A stretch of DNA of 64,000 bases, taken from Miltoncostaea sp036826475 (GTDB lineage Bacteria > Actinomycetota > Thermoleophilia > Miltoncostaeales > Miltoncostaeaceae). The DNA lies in the NCBI GenBank assembly GCA_036826475.1, contig DAISWG010000006.1:16709-80708 (forward strand), written 5' to 3'. Position numbers and translations under genes: made by a program. Within the stretch, counting starts at the first letter, position 1. Every line of letters starts with the position of its first letter. Positions 42,010-51,122 of the stretch are shown here, one piece after another. A model generated the notes under the pieces. It had not been told where the DNA came from. It did no database searches and was given only the letters and a program-made list of their open reading frames with translations.

Positions 42010-43568
42010 GCGCGCGCCCGGCCGCCGCCGAGCATGGTCTCGCCCAGGGCGTCGCGGTCGGCGCCCGCCGGGAACTCCGCGACGATGCGCCCCTCGAAGA
42101 TCACGAGGATGCGGTCCGCCAGGGACAGCACCTCCTCCAGCTCCAGCGAGACGAGCAGGATCGCGCGGCCCTCGTCGCGCTCGGCCACCAGGCGGCGGTG
42201 GACGTACTCGATGGCCCCGACGTCGAGGCCGCGGGTGGGCTGGGACGCGACCAGCACGGCGGGGTCGCGCGAGACCTCGCGGGCGATGATGACCTTCTGC
42301 TGGTTGCCGCCCGAGAGCGACGCGGCCGGCGCGCGCGGCCCGCCGCCGCGCACGTCGAACTCCTGGAGCAGCGGCCTGGCGTGCGCCTCCATCCGCCGGG
42401 GGAAGAGCCATCCGTGCGACGACGCCGGCGGCTTGTCGAAGTCGTGGAGCGCGATGTTCTCGGCCAGCGTGAAGTCCATGACCAGGCCGCGGTGCTGGCG
42501 GTCGGTCGGGATGTGCCCGGCGCCCGCCTCCAGCACGTCGTGGGGGCTGGCGCCGGTGATGTCCCGGCCGTCGACCAGGATCGTCCCCGAGGTGGGCGCC
42601 CGCAGCCCGGCGATGGCGTCGATCAGTTCGGCCTGGCCGTTGCCGTCGACGCCCGCCAGGCCCACGATCTCGCCGGCCCGCACCTCCAGGCCCAGGCCGC
42701 GGACGGCCTCGAGGCCGCGGTCGTCGTGGACGACCAGGTCGCGCACCTCGAGGCGCGCCTTCCCGGGGTTCGACGGGGCCTTGTCGACCCGCAGCACCAC
42801 CTCGCGGCCCACCATGAACTTGGCGAGGTCCGCCTCCGAGGCGCCCCGGGTGGTCTCGGTGGCGATGTACCTGCCGCGCCGGAGCACCGTGACGCGGTCG
42901 GCGATGTCGAGCACCTCGTTGAGCTTGTGCGTGATGAAGATGACCGAGGTGCCCTGCGCGGTCAGGTTGCGCAGGATGCCCACGAGCTCCGTGGCCTCCT
43001 GCGGGGTCAGCACCGCGGTGGGCTCGTCGAGGATCAGGATGTCGGCGCCGCGGTAGAGGGCCTTCAGGATCTCCACCCGCTGCTGCATGCCGACCGTGAT
43101 GTCCTCGACCAGCGCCTCCGGCTCGACCGCCAGTCCGTAGCGGTCGGAGATCGCCTTCACGCGCGCCGCGGCCTCGGCGCGGTCGAGCAGCGGGCCCTTC
43201 GTGGGCTCGACCGCCAGCACGATGTTCTCGGCGACGGTCATGACCGGGATCAGCATGAAGTGCTGGTGCACCATCCCGATCCCCAGGGCGATCGCGTCGA
43301 GCGGCGACGAGATCCTCACCGGCGCGCCGTTGACGATGATCTCGCCCTCGTCGGGCGCCGTGAGCCCGTACAGGATGTTCATGAGGGTCGACTTGCCGGC
43401 GCCGTTCTCGCCGAGGAGCGCGTGCACCTCGCCGCGCCGCAGGTCGAACCGGACGTCGTCGGACGCGAGGACGCCCGGGTACCGCTTGGTGATCCCGCGC
43501 AGCTCCAGCACCGTCTCCCCCGGCGCCGGCGGCGCCGGAGGAGACTGGTGTGGGAGCTGCGTGCTCAC
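42006..43568 (-). CDS. Nucleoside ABC importer ATPase (two ABC domains)
   Basis: A 520-residue tandem ATPase of the sugar/nucleoside class. Domain 1 has Walker A GENGAGKSTLMNILYG, MVHQHFMLIPVMTV and ILDEPTAVLTPQE. Domain 2 has the degenerate Walker A GVDGNGQAELIDAI and signature LSGGNQQKVIIAREV with SQPTRGLDVGA, the normal asymmetry of this family. It powers the fused permease. It lies 21 bases after the bmpA-like gene and overlaps the permease gene by four bases. Confidence 0.93.
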   Translation of the reverse strand: MSTQLPHQSPPAPPAPGETVLELRGITKRYPGVLASDDVRFDLRRGEVHALLGENGAGKSTLMNILYGLTAPDEGEIIVNGAPVRISSPLDAIALGIGMVHQHFMLIPVMTVAENIVLAVEPTKGPLLDRAEAAARVKAISDRYGLAVEPEALVEDITVGMQQRVEILKALYRGADILILDEPTAVLTPQEATELVGILRNLTAQGTSVIFITHKLNEVLDIADRVTVLRRGRYIATETTRGASEADLAKFMVGREVVLRVDKAPSNPGKARLEVRDLVVHDDRGLEAVRGLGLEVRAGEIVGLAGVDGNGQAELIDAIAGLRAPTSGTILVDGRDITGASPHDVLEAGAGHIPTDRQHRGLVMDFTLAENIALHDFDKPPASSHGWLFPRRMEAHARPLLQEFDVRGGGPRAPAASLSGGNQQKVIIAREVSRDPAVLVASQPTRGLDVGAIEYVHRRLVAERDEGRAILLVSLELEEVLSLADRILVIFEGRIVAEFPAGADRDALGETMLGGGRARA

Positions 43569-43589
43569 GGACGTGCCGTCAGGATCGCC

Positions 43590-44633
43590 CTACTGGGTGG
43601 GGACGGTGATCGTGCCGTCGATGATCTGCTGCTTGAGGTCATCGACCTCGTCGAGGATGTCCTGCGACACCTCGGGGCTGACCTTGCCGAGGGCGACGCC
43701 GTCGTTGGCGAGGTCGAACGTCTGGTCCTGGCCACCCTTGAACGTGCCGTCCTCGACCGCCTTCGTCGTGTCGAACACCGAGGTGTCGACGCGCTTCACG
43801 GCGCTGGTCAGGATGTGCGGGCCGAGGTCGGACTGGTCGCGGTCGACGCCGATGCCCCAGACGTCCTTGTCCGCCGCGGCGGAGAGGGCGCCGAGGCCGC
43901 AGCCGCCGGCCACCTGGAAGACGGCCTGCGAGCCCTTGGCGATCTGGTCGAGCGCCAGCTCCTTGCACGGCGCCTGCTGGACGAACTCCTGCGAGTAGTC
44001 CACCAGGACCTTGACGTTCGGGTTCGCGGCCTTCGCGCCCGCGGTGTAGCCGGCGATGAAGATCGTGACGGTCGGGATCTTCTGGCCGCCGACGGCGCTG
44101 ATGATCTGCTTGCCGCCCTGCTTCTGGACCTGCTTCGCGGCCAGGTAGCCGATCAGATAGCTGTTCTCGTTGGTCGCGAAGGTCAGCCCGCGCACGTTGG
44201 AGGGCTTGTTCTTCAGGGCCTCGTACGGGTAGTCCACGATCGCGAAGTTGTTGTCGGGGAACTGCGTCGCGACGGTGTCCAGCGCATCCGCCATGAGGAA
44301 CCCGACGCCGATGATCACGCTCGTGTCGTCGCGCGCGAGCGAGGTGAGGTTCGGGATGTAGTCGCTCGCGGACTTCGACTCGATGGGCGAGCCGTCGACG
44401 CCGAGCTCGGCCTCGGCGCGCTCCAGGCCCTCGAGGGCCGACTGGTTGAACGACCGGTCGTTGAACTTGCCGACGTCGCTGACCAGGCCGACCGTCGTGT
44501 CGGACACGGGGGCGGCCGTGGTGTCGCTCGACGCGCCCGCGCTGTCATCGTCGTCGCCACACGCGACGACGAGCCCGAGGGCCGCGACCGCGGCACAGGC
44601 GGCCGCCATCGTCCTCCAACGTCGTACCCTCAT
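43590..44633 (-). CDS. BMP-family nucleoside-binding lipoprotein
   Basis: A 347-residue BmpA/Med-type binding protein. Signal peptide with lipobox LVVAC (Cys at about residue 25), a Ser/Asp/Thr-rich linker, then VGLVSDVGKFNDRSFNQSALEGL, which is the family's opening strand and substrate loop. IIGVGFLMADAL, FAIVDYPYE and FQVAGGCGLGAL follow. It captures nucleosides outside the membrane for the fused permease. GGAGGAGGG lies just before the ATG. It is first in the importer operon and has its own promoter. Confidence 0.93.
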   Translation of the reverse strand: MRVRRWRTMAAACAAVAALGLVVACGDDDDSAGASSDTTAAPVSDTTVGLVSDVGKFNDRSFNQSALEGLERAEAELGVDGSPIESKSASDYIPNLTSLARDDTSVIIGVGFLMADALDTVATQFPDNNFAIVDYPYEALKNKPSNVRGLTFATNENSYLIGYLAAKQVQKQGGKQIISAVGGQKIPTVTIFIAGYTAGAKAANPNVKVLVDYSQEFVQQAPCKELALDQIAKGSQAVFQVAGGCGLGALSAAADKDVWGIGVDRDQSDLGPHILTSAVKRVDTSVFDTTKAVEDGTFKGGQDQTFDLANDGVALGKVSPEVSQDILDEVDDLKQQIIDGTITVPTQ

Positions 44634-44702
44634 ATGCGCCCTCCTCCGCCCCCGGCCGACTGGGCACCGGCCGGTGACCTACCGTTGAGTTGATAGCGGA
44701 GC

Positions 44703-44708
44703 GTTATA
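44703..44708 (-). promoter_or_regulatory. Promoter of the nucleoside importer operon
   Basis: TATAAC is the best -10 in the 128-bp spacer between the deoA stop and the bmpA-like start, giving a leader of about 60 nt. GCGT-TATAC-ACGC, an inverted repeat, overlaps it (44701-44713), and GCGGAGCG/CTGGAGCG repeats flank it, so a repressor site is plausible. The -35 is poor. Confidence 0.4.
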
Positions 44709-44761
44709 CACGCTGGAGCGGTCGGCGCGACACCCCTGTCGTGCCCACCCACCCGGTCGTG

Positions 44762-46048
44762 TCAGTCCCCGTCGGCGGCGATGCGCTCGCGGACGCGCGG
44801 CCGCGGCTCCGGCGGCGCCTCGCCCAACCGGATGGCGCCGGTGATCGCGGCCCGCCCGACCTCCATGTGCGCGGCGTCGTCGGCGTGCAGCTCGGCCACC
44901 ACGGCCCCCCGTGACACCATGTCGCCGGGGACCACCCGCAGCACCACGCCGGCCCCGGGGCTGACCGGATGCTCCTTGCGGGCGCGGCCGGCGCCGAGCC
45001 GCCACGCCGCCTCCCCCACCTTCAGCGCGTCGACGGCGGTGACCGGCCCCGCGACCTCGGCGCGGAGCTCCTCCACCAGGGGGGCGGCCGGCAGGGGCGC
45101 GTCGGGGTCGCCGCCCTGCGCGCGGATCATGCGGCGCCAGGCGTCCATGGCGCGCCCGTCGCGCAGCGCGGCCTCCGGGTCGGCGTCGATGCCGGCCAGG
45201 GCCAGCATCTCCCGCGCCAGCGCGAGCGTGACCTCCACCACGTCCGGGGGCCCGCCGCCCGCGAGCACCTCGACGGACTCCCGCACCTCCAGGGCGTTGC
45301 CGACGGCGAGGCCGAGGGGCGTCTCCATCCCCGTGATCAGGGCGACGGTCCGCACGCCGTGCGCCTCGCCGAGCCCGACCATGGTCCGCGCCAGGTCCCG
45401 CGCGGCGCCCATCTGCTTCATGAACGCGCCGGAGCCGACCTTCACGTCCAGCACGAGCCCGTCGGTGCCCTCCGCGATCTTCTTGGACATGATCGAGCTG
45501 GCGATGAGCGGCGTCGCCTCGATCGTCCCCGTCACGTCGCGCAGGGCGTAGAGCTTGCGGTCGGCCGGGGCCAGATCGGCGCCCGCCGCGCAGATCACCG
45601 CGCCGACGTCGCGCAGCTGGTCGACGAACTCCTCCGCCGAGAGGCCGGTGCGAAACCCGGGGATCGCCTCGAGCTTGTCGAGGGTGCCGCCCGTGTGCCC
45701 CAGGCCCCGTCCCGAGAGCTGCGGCACGGCCGCGCCGCACGCCGCCACCAGGGGGCAGAGCGGCAGCGAGATCTTGTCCCCCACCCCGCCGGTCGAGTGC
45801 TTGTCGACCGTGGGGCGGCCGACCCGCGACAGGTCCAGGCGGTCGCCGGTGCGGATCATCTGGTCGGTCCAGGTCGCCAGCTCCCGGGGGGACAGCCCCC
45901 GGAAGACGACGGCCATCAGGAGGGCGGACGCCTGCTCGTCGGCCACGGCCCCGTCGGTGTAGCCGTGCAGGAACCAGCGGATCTCGTCGTCCGTGAGCTC
46001 CCGTCCGTCCCGCTTGGCGCGGATGATGTCGACGGCGGAGTGGCTCAC
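44762..46048 (-). CDS. deoA: Thymidine/pyrimidine-nucleoside phosphorylase
   Basis: A 428-residue class II nucleoside phosphorylase producing base and (deoxy)ribose-1-phosphate. AVDIIRAKRDGRELTDDEI opens it; VDKHSTGGVGDKISLPL is the phosphate site; the family signature QLSGRGLGHTGGTLDKLEAIPG and SSIMSKKIAEGTDGLVLDVKVGSGAFMK are intact. The C-terminal barrel-sandwich domain (HPVSPGAGVVLRVVPGDMV) is complete. It is last in the HAD-cdd-deoA operon with a GTGA overlap to cdd. Confidence 0.95.
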   Translation of the reverse strand: MSHSAVDIIRAKRDGRELTDDEIRWFLHGYTDGAVADEQASALLMAVVFRGLSPRELATWTDQMIRTGDRLDLSRVGRPTVDKHSTGGVGDKISLPLCPLVAACGAAVPQLSGRGLGHTGGTLDKLEAIPGFRTGLSAEEFVDQLRDVGAVICAAGADLAPADRKLYALRDVTGTIEATPLIASSIMSKKIAEGTDGLVLDVKVGSGAFMKQMGAARDLARTMVGLGEAHGVRTVALITGMETPLGLAVGNALEVRESVEVLAGGGPPDVVEVTLALAREMLALAGIDADPEAALRDGRAMDAWRRMIRAQGGDPDAPLPAAPLVEELRAEVAGPVTAVDALKVGEAAWRLGAGRARKEHPVSPGAGVVLRVVPGDMVSRGAVVAELHADDAAHMEVGRAAITGAIRLGEAPPEPRPRVRERIAADGD

Positions 46049-46452
46049 CCGGCGGCCCTCGCCGCCACGTCGTCCGGGCCGAAGGCGTCCGGCAGGAGCG
46101 CCCCCAGCGTCGTCGGGGGCGCGCCCTCGCCCTGGTCGATCAGCAGGCCGGGGCCGCCGTGCTCGTACAGCACCTGCCGGCAGCGGCCGCACGGCGCCAG
46201 GGGCCGGCCGTCGCCCGCCACGATGGCCACGGCGACCAGCCTGCCGCCGCCCGAGCCCACCAGATCGGAGACCAGCCCGCACTCCGCGCACAGGGTCACG
46301 CCGTAGCCGGCGTTCTCGACGTTGCACCCGCGCACCACGCCGCCGTCGCCGGTGACCCCGGCCGCGCCCACCAGCACCCGCGAGTACGGCGCGTACGCGC
46401 GCCGCGTCATCGCCACCGCCTCCCGGCGCAGGAGGGGCCAGTCGACGCTCAT
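46045..46452 (-). CDS. cdd: Cytidine deaminase
   Basis: A 135-residue tetrameric-type deaminase converting cytidine and deoxycytidine to uridine forms. The zinc site is NVENAGYGVTLCAECGLVS (Cys and Glu) with LAPCGRCRQVL (two Cys). Most homologues have CAER where this has CAEC, a small change beside the catalytic Glu. The ATG overlaps the HAD gene stop (ATGA), and the stop overlaps deoA (GTGA). Confidence 0.93.
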   Translation of the reverse strand: MSVDWPLLRREAVAMTRRAYAPYSRVLVGAAGVTGDGGVVRGCNVENAGYGVTLCAECGLVSDLVGSGGGRLVAVAIVAGDGRPLAPCGRCRQVLYEHGGPGLLIDQGEGAPPTTLGALLPDAFGPDDVAARAAG

Positions 46453-47153
46453 GCGCCGACCGCCAGCGCGTCGATCGCGGCGGGGGGCCCGCGGATGCCC
46501 GCCACGCGCGCGAGGCGCGGATGGCCGTCGGCGATCTCGGCGTGCTCCAGGGCCCAGGTGACGTGGTACGGCACGTGGACCCCGGCGCCCCCGAGCTCCA
46601 GGACCGGGGCGATGTCGCTCCGCACCGAGTTGCCGACCATGCAGAAGCCCGCCGGGCTGGTCTCCATCCGCCCCATGATCCGCTCGTAGGTGGCCACGTC
46701 CTTCTCGGCCACGATCTCGATGCCCTCGAACAGCTCCGACACCCCGGAGGCCGCCACCTTCGACTCCTGGTGGAACAGGTCGCCCTTGGTGATGAGCACC
46801 AGCCGGCGGTCGCGGCGCAGCACGTCCAGCGTCTCGGCCACGCCGTCGAGCAGCTCGACCGGGTGGGCCAGCAGCTCCTTGCCGAGGGACAGGATCCGCT
46901 CGATGCGGGTGGCGTCCACCTGGTGGTCGCTCAGGGTGAGCGCCGTCTCGATCATCGACAGCGTGAACCCCTTCACGCCGTAGCCGAACAGCGCCAGGTT
47001 GTTGCGCTCCGTGTCGACCAGGGCGGTCGAGACCGTGTCGGCGTCGACCCACGGCTCCAGGATCTCCACGAAGCGCTGCTCCGTGACGTGGAAGTGCCCC
47101 TCCGAATGCCAGAGGGTGTCGTCGCCGTCGACCCCGATCACGTCGATTCCCAT
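46449..47153 (-). CDS. HAD-family phosphatase (possible nucleotidase)
   Basis: A 234-residue haloacid dehalogenase-type hydrolase. Motif I is VDGDDTLWHSE (Asp9 nucleophile, Asp11 acid/base), motif II is LVLITKGD, motif III Lys is in KVAASGVSELFEGIEIVAEKD and motif IV is CMVGNSVRSDIAP. The arrangement is like YjjG-type pyrimidine nucleotidases. Placed first in an operon with cytidine deaminase and pyrimidine-nucleoside phosphorylase, removing phosphate from nucleotides is a natural job, but this is context inference. A TACACT hexamer six bases before the ATG implies a leaderless mRNA. Confidence 0.85.
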   Translation of the reverse strand: MGIDVIGVDGDDTLWHSEGHFHVTEQRFVEILEPWVDADTVSTALVDTERNNLALFGYGVKGFTLSMIETALTLSDHQVDATRIERILSLGKELLAHPVELLDGVAETLDVLRRDRRLVLITKGDLFHQESKVAASGVSELFEGIEIVAEKDVATYERIMGRMETSPAGFCMVGNSVRSDIAPVLELGGAGVHVPYHVTWALEHAEIADGHPRLARVAGIRGPPAAIDALAVGA

Positions 47154-47159
47154 CGCGGG

Positions 47160-47201
47160 AGTGTAATCGCGGCGCGGACGGCCGCCGCCGTCCCCTACGG
47201 T
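47160..47201. promoter_or_regulatory. Divergent leaderless promoters for the HAD operon and adenosine deaminase
   Basis: In the 54-bp spacer, TACACT (47165-47160, minus) lies six bases before the HAD ATG, and TACGGT (47196-47201, plus) lies six bases before the adenosine deaminase ATG. Each -35 region would fall within or next to the other promoter, so the two operons could be co-regulated. Confidence 0.5.
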
Positions 47202-47207
47202 GTGGGC

Positions 47208-48281
47208 ATGAGCATGGACATCGAGACCATCCGCCGCGCCCCGAAGGTGATGCTCCACGACCACCTGGACGGGGGCCTGCGGCCGCGCACCATCGTGGAG
47301 CTGGCCGAGGAGGCCGGCTACGACGGCCTGCCCACCACCGACCCGGGCGAGCTGGCCCAGGTCATCTCCCGCGGCGCCAACCGCAACGACCTGGTCCTCT
47401 ACCTCGAGACCTTCGCGCACACGGTTGCCGTGATGCAGACGCGGGAGGCGCTGGAGCGGGTCGCCGCCGAGTGCGCCGAGGACCTGGCGGCCGACGGCGT
47501 CGTCTACGCCGAGATCCGCTTCGCCCCCGAGCTGCACATCACCGACGGCCTGTCCCTGGACGAGGTGGTCGAGGCGGTGCTCACCGGGTTCGGCCGCGGC
47601 TCCGCCGGCCGCGGCCTGACGGTCCGCGTCCTCTGCTCGGCCATGCGCCAGCAGGCGAGCTCGCTGGAGATCGCGGAGCTGGCCCTGCGCCACCGCGACG
47701 AGGGCGTCTGCGGCTTCGACATCGCCGGGCCCGAGGCGGGGCATCCGCCGGCGCGCCATCTGGACGCGTTCTCCCGGGTGATGCGCGAGGACTTCCACAT
47801 CACCATCCACGCCGGCGAGGCGTTCGGCCTGCCGTCGATCGCCGAGGCCCTGCACGTGTGCGGCGCCGAGCGCCTCGGCCACGGCGTGCGGATCATCGAC
47901 GACATCCACACGACCGCCGACGGCGACCACCGCCTGGGCCGCCTGGCGGCGTTCGTGCGCGACACCCGCGTGCCGCTCGAGATGTGCCCGTCGTCCAACG
48001 TGCACGTGGGCGCGGCCCCGTCCATCGCGGAGCACCCCATCGGCCCGCTGGCGAGGCTGCGCTTCCGGGTCACCGTCAACACGGACAACCGCCTGATGAG
48101 CCAGACGACGCTGTCGGACGAGTTCATGCACCTCCACGACCAGCTCGGCTGGGACCTGGGCGACGTCCGCTGGGCCACCATCAACGCGATGAAGAGCGCG
48201 TTCCTGCCGTTCGACCAGCGGCTCCAGATCATCAACCGCGTCATCAAGCCGGGCTTCGCGATGCTGGGCGCCGATGGGTAG
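47208..48281 (+). CDS. add: Adenosine deaminase
   Basis: A 357-residue metal-dependent deaminase converting adenosine to inosine. KVMLHDHLDGGLRPRTI carries the first metal His pair (most homologues have HxHLDGS). ITIHAGEAFG has the third His and catalytic Glu, ERLGHGVRIIDD the catalytic His, and VTVNTDNRLMS the metal Asp (NTDDP in many relatives). The protein family also includes adenine and aminofutalosine deaminases, but neighbours favour adenosine. The ATG at 47208 is chosen for the -10 spacing; another ATG is six bases on. The LOG gene starts eight bases before its end. Confidence 0.92.
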   Translation: MSMDIETIRRAPKVMLHDHLDGGLRPRTIVELAEEAGYDGLPTTDPGELAQVISRGANRNDLVLYLETFAHTVAVMQTREALERVAAECAEDLAADGVVYAEIRFAPELHITDGLSLDEVVEAVLTGFGRGSAGRGLTVRVLCSAMRQQASSLEIAELALRHRDEGVCGFDIAGPEAGHPPARHLDAFSRVMREDFHITIHAGEAFGLPSIAEALHVCGAERLGHGVRIIDDIHTTADGDHRLGRLAAFVRDTRVPLEMCPSSNVHVGAAPSIAEHPIGPLARLRFRVTVNTDNRLMSQTTLSDEFMHLHDQLGWDLGDVRWATINAMKSAFLPFDQRLQIINRVIKPGFAMLGADG

Positions 48282-48900
48282 CCCCAACGGGGGCAGGCCG
48301 GCCGTCTGCGTCTACGCGGGATCCAGCCCCGGCGCCGACCCGGCCTTCGCCGAGGCGGCGGAGGTGCTCGGCCGGACGATCGCCTCGCGCGGCCTGGACC
48401 TCGTCTACGGCGGCGGCGCCGTGGGCCTGATGGGCGTCGTGGCCGACGCGGCCATGAAGGCCGGCGGCACCGTCACCGGGATCATCCCCCGTGCCCTGGA
48501 GGAGCGCGAGATCGGCCACCGCGAGGTCACCGACCTGGTGGTGGTGGAGACGATGCACGAGCGCAAGGCGATGATGGCCCACCGCTCGGGGTGCTTCGTC
48601 GCCCTCCCCGGCGGCATCGGGACGCTCGAGGAGCTGGTCGAGGCGCTGACCTGGACCCAGCTCGGCATCCACCGCAAGCCGGTGGGGCTGCTCGACGTCT
48701 CCGGCTATTGGGGTCCGCTCCTGGCGCTGCTGGACCACGCCGTCGAGCAGCGGTTCGTGCGGCCCGAGCACCGCGCCGACCTGCTCAGCCATCGCGACCC
48801 CGGCCTCCTGCTCGACGCCCTGGCCGCCTGGCGCCCGAGCCACGACGACAAGTGGATCGACGAGGTCGGGCGCTCCGCCCTCGAGCCGGGCGTCGGGTAG
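48274..48900 (+). CDS. LOG-family nucleoside-monophosphate phosphoribohydrolase
   Basis: A 208-residue Rossmann-like protein of the TIGR00730/LOG family, which cleaves AMP or cytokinin ribotides to base and ribose-5-phosphate. The N-terminal VCVYAGSSPGADPAF, VYGGGAVGLMGVVADA, ETMHERKAMMAHRSGCFVALPGGIGTLEELVEALTW (catalytic Arg-Lys and PGGxGTxxE) are complete. It overlaps the add stop by eight bases, so it is made with adenosine deaminase and fits nucleotide salvage. Some relatives are lysine decarboxylase-annotated in error. Confidence 0.9.
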   Translation: MGSPNGGRPAVCVYAGSSPGADPAFAEAAEVLGRTIASRGLDLVYGGGAVGLMGVVADAAMKAGGTVTGIIPRALEEREIGHREVTDLVVVETMHERKAMMAHRSGCFVALPGGIGTLEELVEALTWTQLGIHRKPVGLLDVSGYWGPLLALLDHAVEQRFVRPEHRADLLSHRDPGLLLDALAAWRPSHDDKWIDEVGRSALEPGVG

Positions 48901-48904
48901 GCGG

Positions 48905-49351
48905 ATGCCGGGCCCCGCCGTCACGAAGGTCATGCAGATCGGGATCGTCGTGCCCGACCTCGAGGCGGCGATCCGGGCGTGGGAGGAGCGCCTCGGCGTC
49001 GGCCCGTGGACGGTCTTCACGCTCGACCCGGCGGACTGCCGGGACGTCCGCGTGAACGGCCGGCCGGCGGAGTGGTCGGCCCGGGCGGCGACCACGATGG
49101 TCGGGGAGGTGATGCTCGAGCTGATCGAGCCGGTGCGCGACGACGACCTGTTCGGCACGTTCCTGGCCGAGCACGGGCCCGGCGTGCACCACGTGGCGAT
49201 GCGGACCCCCGACTACGACGGGGTCCTGGCCGGCCACGCGGCGCGCGGCGAGGAACTGGTGCTGACGGGCCGGTTCACGGGGATCGACGTCAGCTACCTG
49301 CCGACGCAGCAGGACCTCGGCGTCCTGCTGGAGGTCTTCAAGGGGTTCTAG
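48905..49351 (+). CDS. VOC (glyoxalase-fold) protein
   Basis: A 148-residue vicinal-oxygen-chelate protein: QIGIVVPDLEAAIRAWEERLGVGPW, then GPGVHHVAMRTPDYDG in the second repeat, and a metal-type Glu in VLLEVFKGF. Methylmalonyl-CoA epimerase-like and dioxygenase-like members share this layout; the reaction is unknown. It starts four bases after the LOG gene and is probably in the add operon. Its stop codon overlaps that of the convergent PfkB gene (CTAG). Confidence 0.8.
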   Translation: MPGPAVTKVMQIGIVVPDLEAAIRAWEERLGVGPWTVFTLDPADCRDVRVNGRPAEWSARAATTMVGEVMLELIEPVRDDDLFGTFLAEHGPGVHHVAMRTPDYDGVLAGHAARGEELVLTGRFTGIDVSYLPTQQDLGVLLEVFKGF

Positions 49352-50229
49352 GGGCGGGCCCCCTCGCGGGTCACCACCCGGGCCGCCAGCGCGCAGGCCG
49401 CGGCCAGGGCGGCGTCGGGCATCCGGCCGGCGCGGCGGGCCGCGAGCCAGGCCGCCGTGAAGGCGTCGCCCGCGCCGGTGTGGTCGACGACGGGCCCGTC
49501 CGGCGGCGCGGCGGGCACGGCGGCGTGGCCGCCCTCCGCCGACGCCCAGCGCGCGCCGTCGCCGCCGAGCTTCAGCACCACCTCGGCGTGGTCGCGCAGC
49601 AGCTCGAGGACGACGGCGTCGGGGTCGCGGGCCCCGGTCAGCACCTCGGCCTCGTCCGGCGTCACGACGATCGTGGTGGCGCCGCGCACCAGGTCGCGGA
49701 AGGCGGCGGCGCCCACCTCGGCCAGCGGCGCGGCGCTGGCGGGGTCGACCGACGTCGTCATCCCGGCCTCCCGGGCCGCCAGCAGGGCCGCGCGCGCCGC
49801 GGGGCGGCTGCCGGCGCGCAGCAGGCTGTAGCCCGACACGTGCAGGTGGGCACCCCCGGGCAGCGGCTGCTCGGGCAGCAGGGCGTTCGCCCCGGCGTCC
49901 GGCAGCATCGTGCGCTCGCCGGCGGCGTCGATGAGGACCACGCACGCCCCCGTGGCCACGCCGTCCGGGGCCACGTGGAGGGCCGGCTCCACGCCGGCGG
50001 CGCGCAGCGCGGCCGCGGCATCCGATCCCGCGGCGTCATCGCCGACACACCCGACGAACGTGACCGGCACGCCCAGGTGGCCCAGCCACGCCGCGGTGTT
50101 GGCGGCCGATCCGCCGCGCCGCATGCGGATGGCGGCGGGTGTGTCGCTCGCCGGCGCGAGCGGGCGGTCGACCCGCGCGACGACGTCGGTCATGACGTCA
50201 CCCAGCACGACCACGCCGTCGCGGCTCAC
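49348..50229 (-). CDS. PfkB carbohydrate kinase, probable pseudouridine kinase
   Basis: A 293-residue ribokinase-fold kinase. VVLGDVMTDVVARV, RRGGSAANTAAWLGHLG (substrate side), VVTPDEAEVLTG and the anion-hole VDHTGAGDAFTAAWL with catalytic Asp are intact. It is coupled (GTGA) to psuG, whose natural partner is pseudouridine kinase, so phosphorylation of pseudouridine is the best guess; ribokinase activity is an alternative. Last gene of the seven-gene operon beginning at the purine nucleoside phosphorylase. Confidence 0.82.
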   Translation of the reverse strand: MSRDGVVVLGDVMTDVVARVDRPLAPASDTPAAIRMRRGGSAANTAAWLGHLGVPVTFVGCVGDDAAGSDAAAALRAAGVEPALHVAPDGVATGACVVLIDAAGERTMLPDAGANALLPEQPLPGGAHLHVSGYSLLRAGSRPAARAALLAAREAGMTTSVDPASAAPLAEVGAAAFRDLVRGATTIVVTPDEAEVLTGARDPDAVVLELLRDHAEVVLKLGGDGARWASAEGGHAAVPAAPPDGPVVDHTGAGDAFTAAWLAARRAGRMPDAALAAACALAARVVTREGARP

Positions 50230-51122
50230 CCCGCGAGGGCCCCCGCGATCCGCGCCGCCAGGGCCGCGTTGCGCAGCACCAGCGTCACGTTGACCCGCAG
50301 GCTCTCCCCCCCGGTGCCCGCGTGGAAGCGGCCCAGCACGAACGGGGTGGCCTCCTTGCCGGCAACGCCCTCCTCCTCGGCGGCCGTGAGGGCGTCGATC
50401 AGCACCCGGTCGTGCAGGGCCGGGTCCATCGCCTCGTCCTCCGGCAGCGGGTTGGCGACCACCACGGCCTGGCGCAGCCCCAGGTCGCGGCGGGCGCGCT
50501 GGATCGCGGCGACCTCCGCCGCGTCGTCCACGCGCCACGGCACGGCGTGCCCGGAGTCGCTGAGGTAGAAGCCGGGCATCCGGTCGGTCCCGAAGCCCAG
50601 CACGGGCACGGAGAGCGTCTCGAGCCGCTCCAGCGTGGCCCCCACGTCCAGGATCGACTTCACCCCGGCGCACACCACGACGACGGGCGCGTCGGCGAGC
50701 GCGAGCAGGTCGGCCGACTCGTCGAACGTCTCGGACGCCCCGCGGTGGACGCCCCCCAGGCCGCCGGTGGCGAACGCGGAGATCCCGGCGCGCGCCGCGA
50801 TCGTGGCGGTGCTGGCGACGGTGGTGGCGCCGGGCGCGCGGCGCACCAGCGCCGGGCCCAGGTCGCGCACCCCGAGCTTCAGGACGTCGTCGCGCTCGGC
50901 GATCTCCCGCAGGCCGGCGTCGTCGAGCCCCACCCGCACCTCGCCGTCGAGTACCGCGATCGTGGCGGGCACGGCGCCCTCGTCGCGCACCGCGGCCTCG
51001 ATCTCGCGCCCGACGCGCAGGTTCTCGGGGCGGGGCAGGCCGTGGGCGAGGATGGTCGACTCGAGCGCCACCACCGGGCGGCCGTCCGCGAGGGCGGACG
51101 CGACCTCGTCCGCGATCCGCAT
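50226..51122 (-). CDS. psuG: Pseudouridine-5'-phosphate glycosidase
   Basis: A 298-residue enzyme cleaving the C-C glycosidic bond of pseudouridine phosphate to uracil and ribose-5-phosphate. VALESTILAHGLPRPENL is the family signature; GVRDLGPALVRRAPGATTVASTATIAARAGI, FATGGLGGVHRGA and CAGVKSILDVGATLERLETLSVPV (active-site Lys) follow. Its ATG shares a base with the stop of the short aldehyde dehydrogenase gene (TGATG). Pseudouridine comes from RNA turnover, in line with the nucleoside-scavenging theme. Confidence 0.95.
   Translation of the reverse strand: MRIADEVASALADGRPVVALESTILAHGLPRPENLRVGREIEAAVRDEGAVPATIAVLDGEVRVGLDDAGLREIAERDDVLKLGVRDLGPALVRRAPGATTVASTATIAARAGISAFATGGLGGVHRGASETFDESADLLALADAPVVVVCAGVKSILDVGATLERLETLSVPVLGFGTDRMPGFYLSDSGHAVPWRVDDAAEVAAIQRARRDLGLRQAVVVANPLPEDEAMDPALHDRVLIDALTAAEEEGVAGKEATPFVLGRFHAGTGGESLRVNVTLVLRNAALAARIAGALAG

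Noticed and set aside
41976..44693. Long open frames opposite the importer genes and at many other places (for example 22851-25505 plus, 56999-59782 minus)
   Set aside because: They are Arg/Gly/Ala/Pro/His-rich, lack motifs and lie antisense or out of frame to well-identified genes; high GC removes stop codons and creates such shadows.
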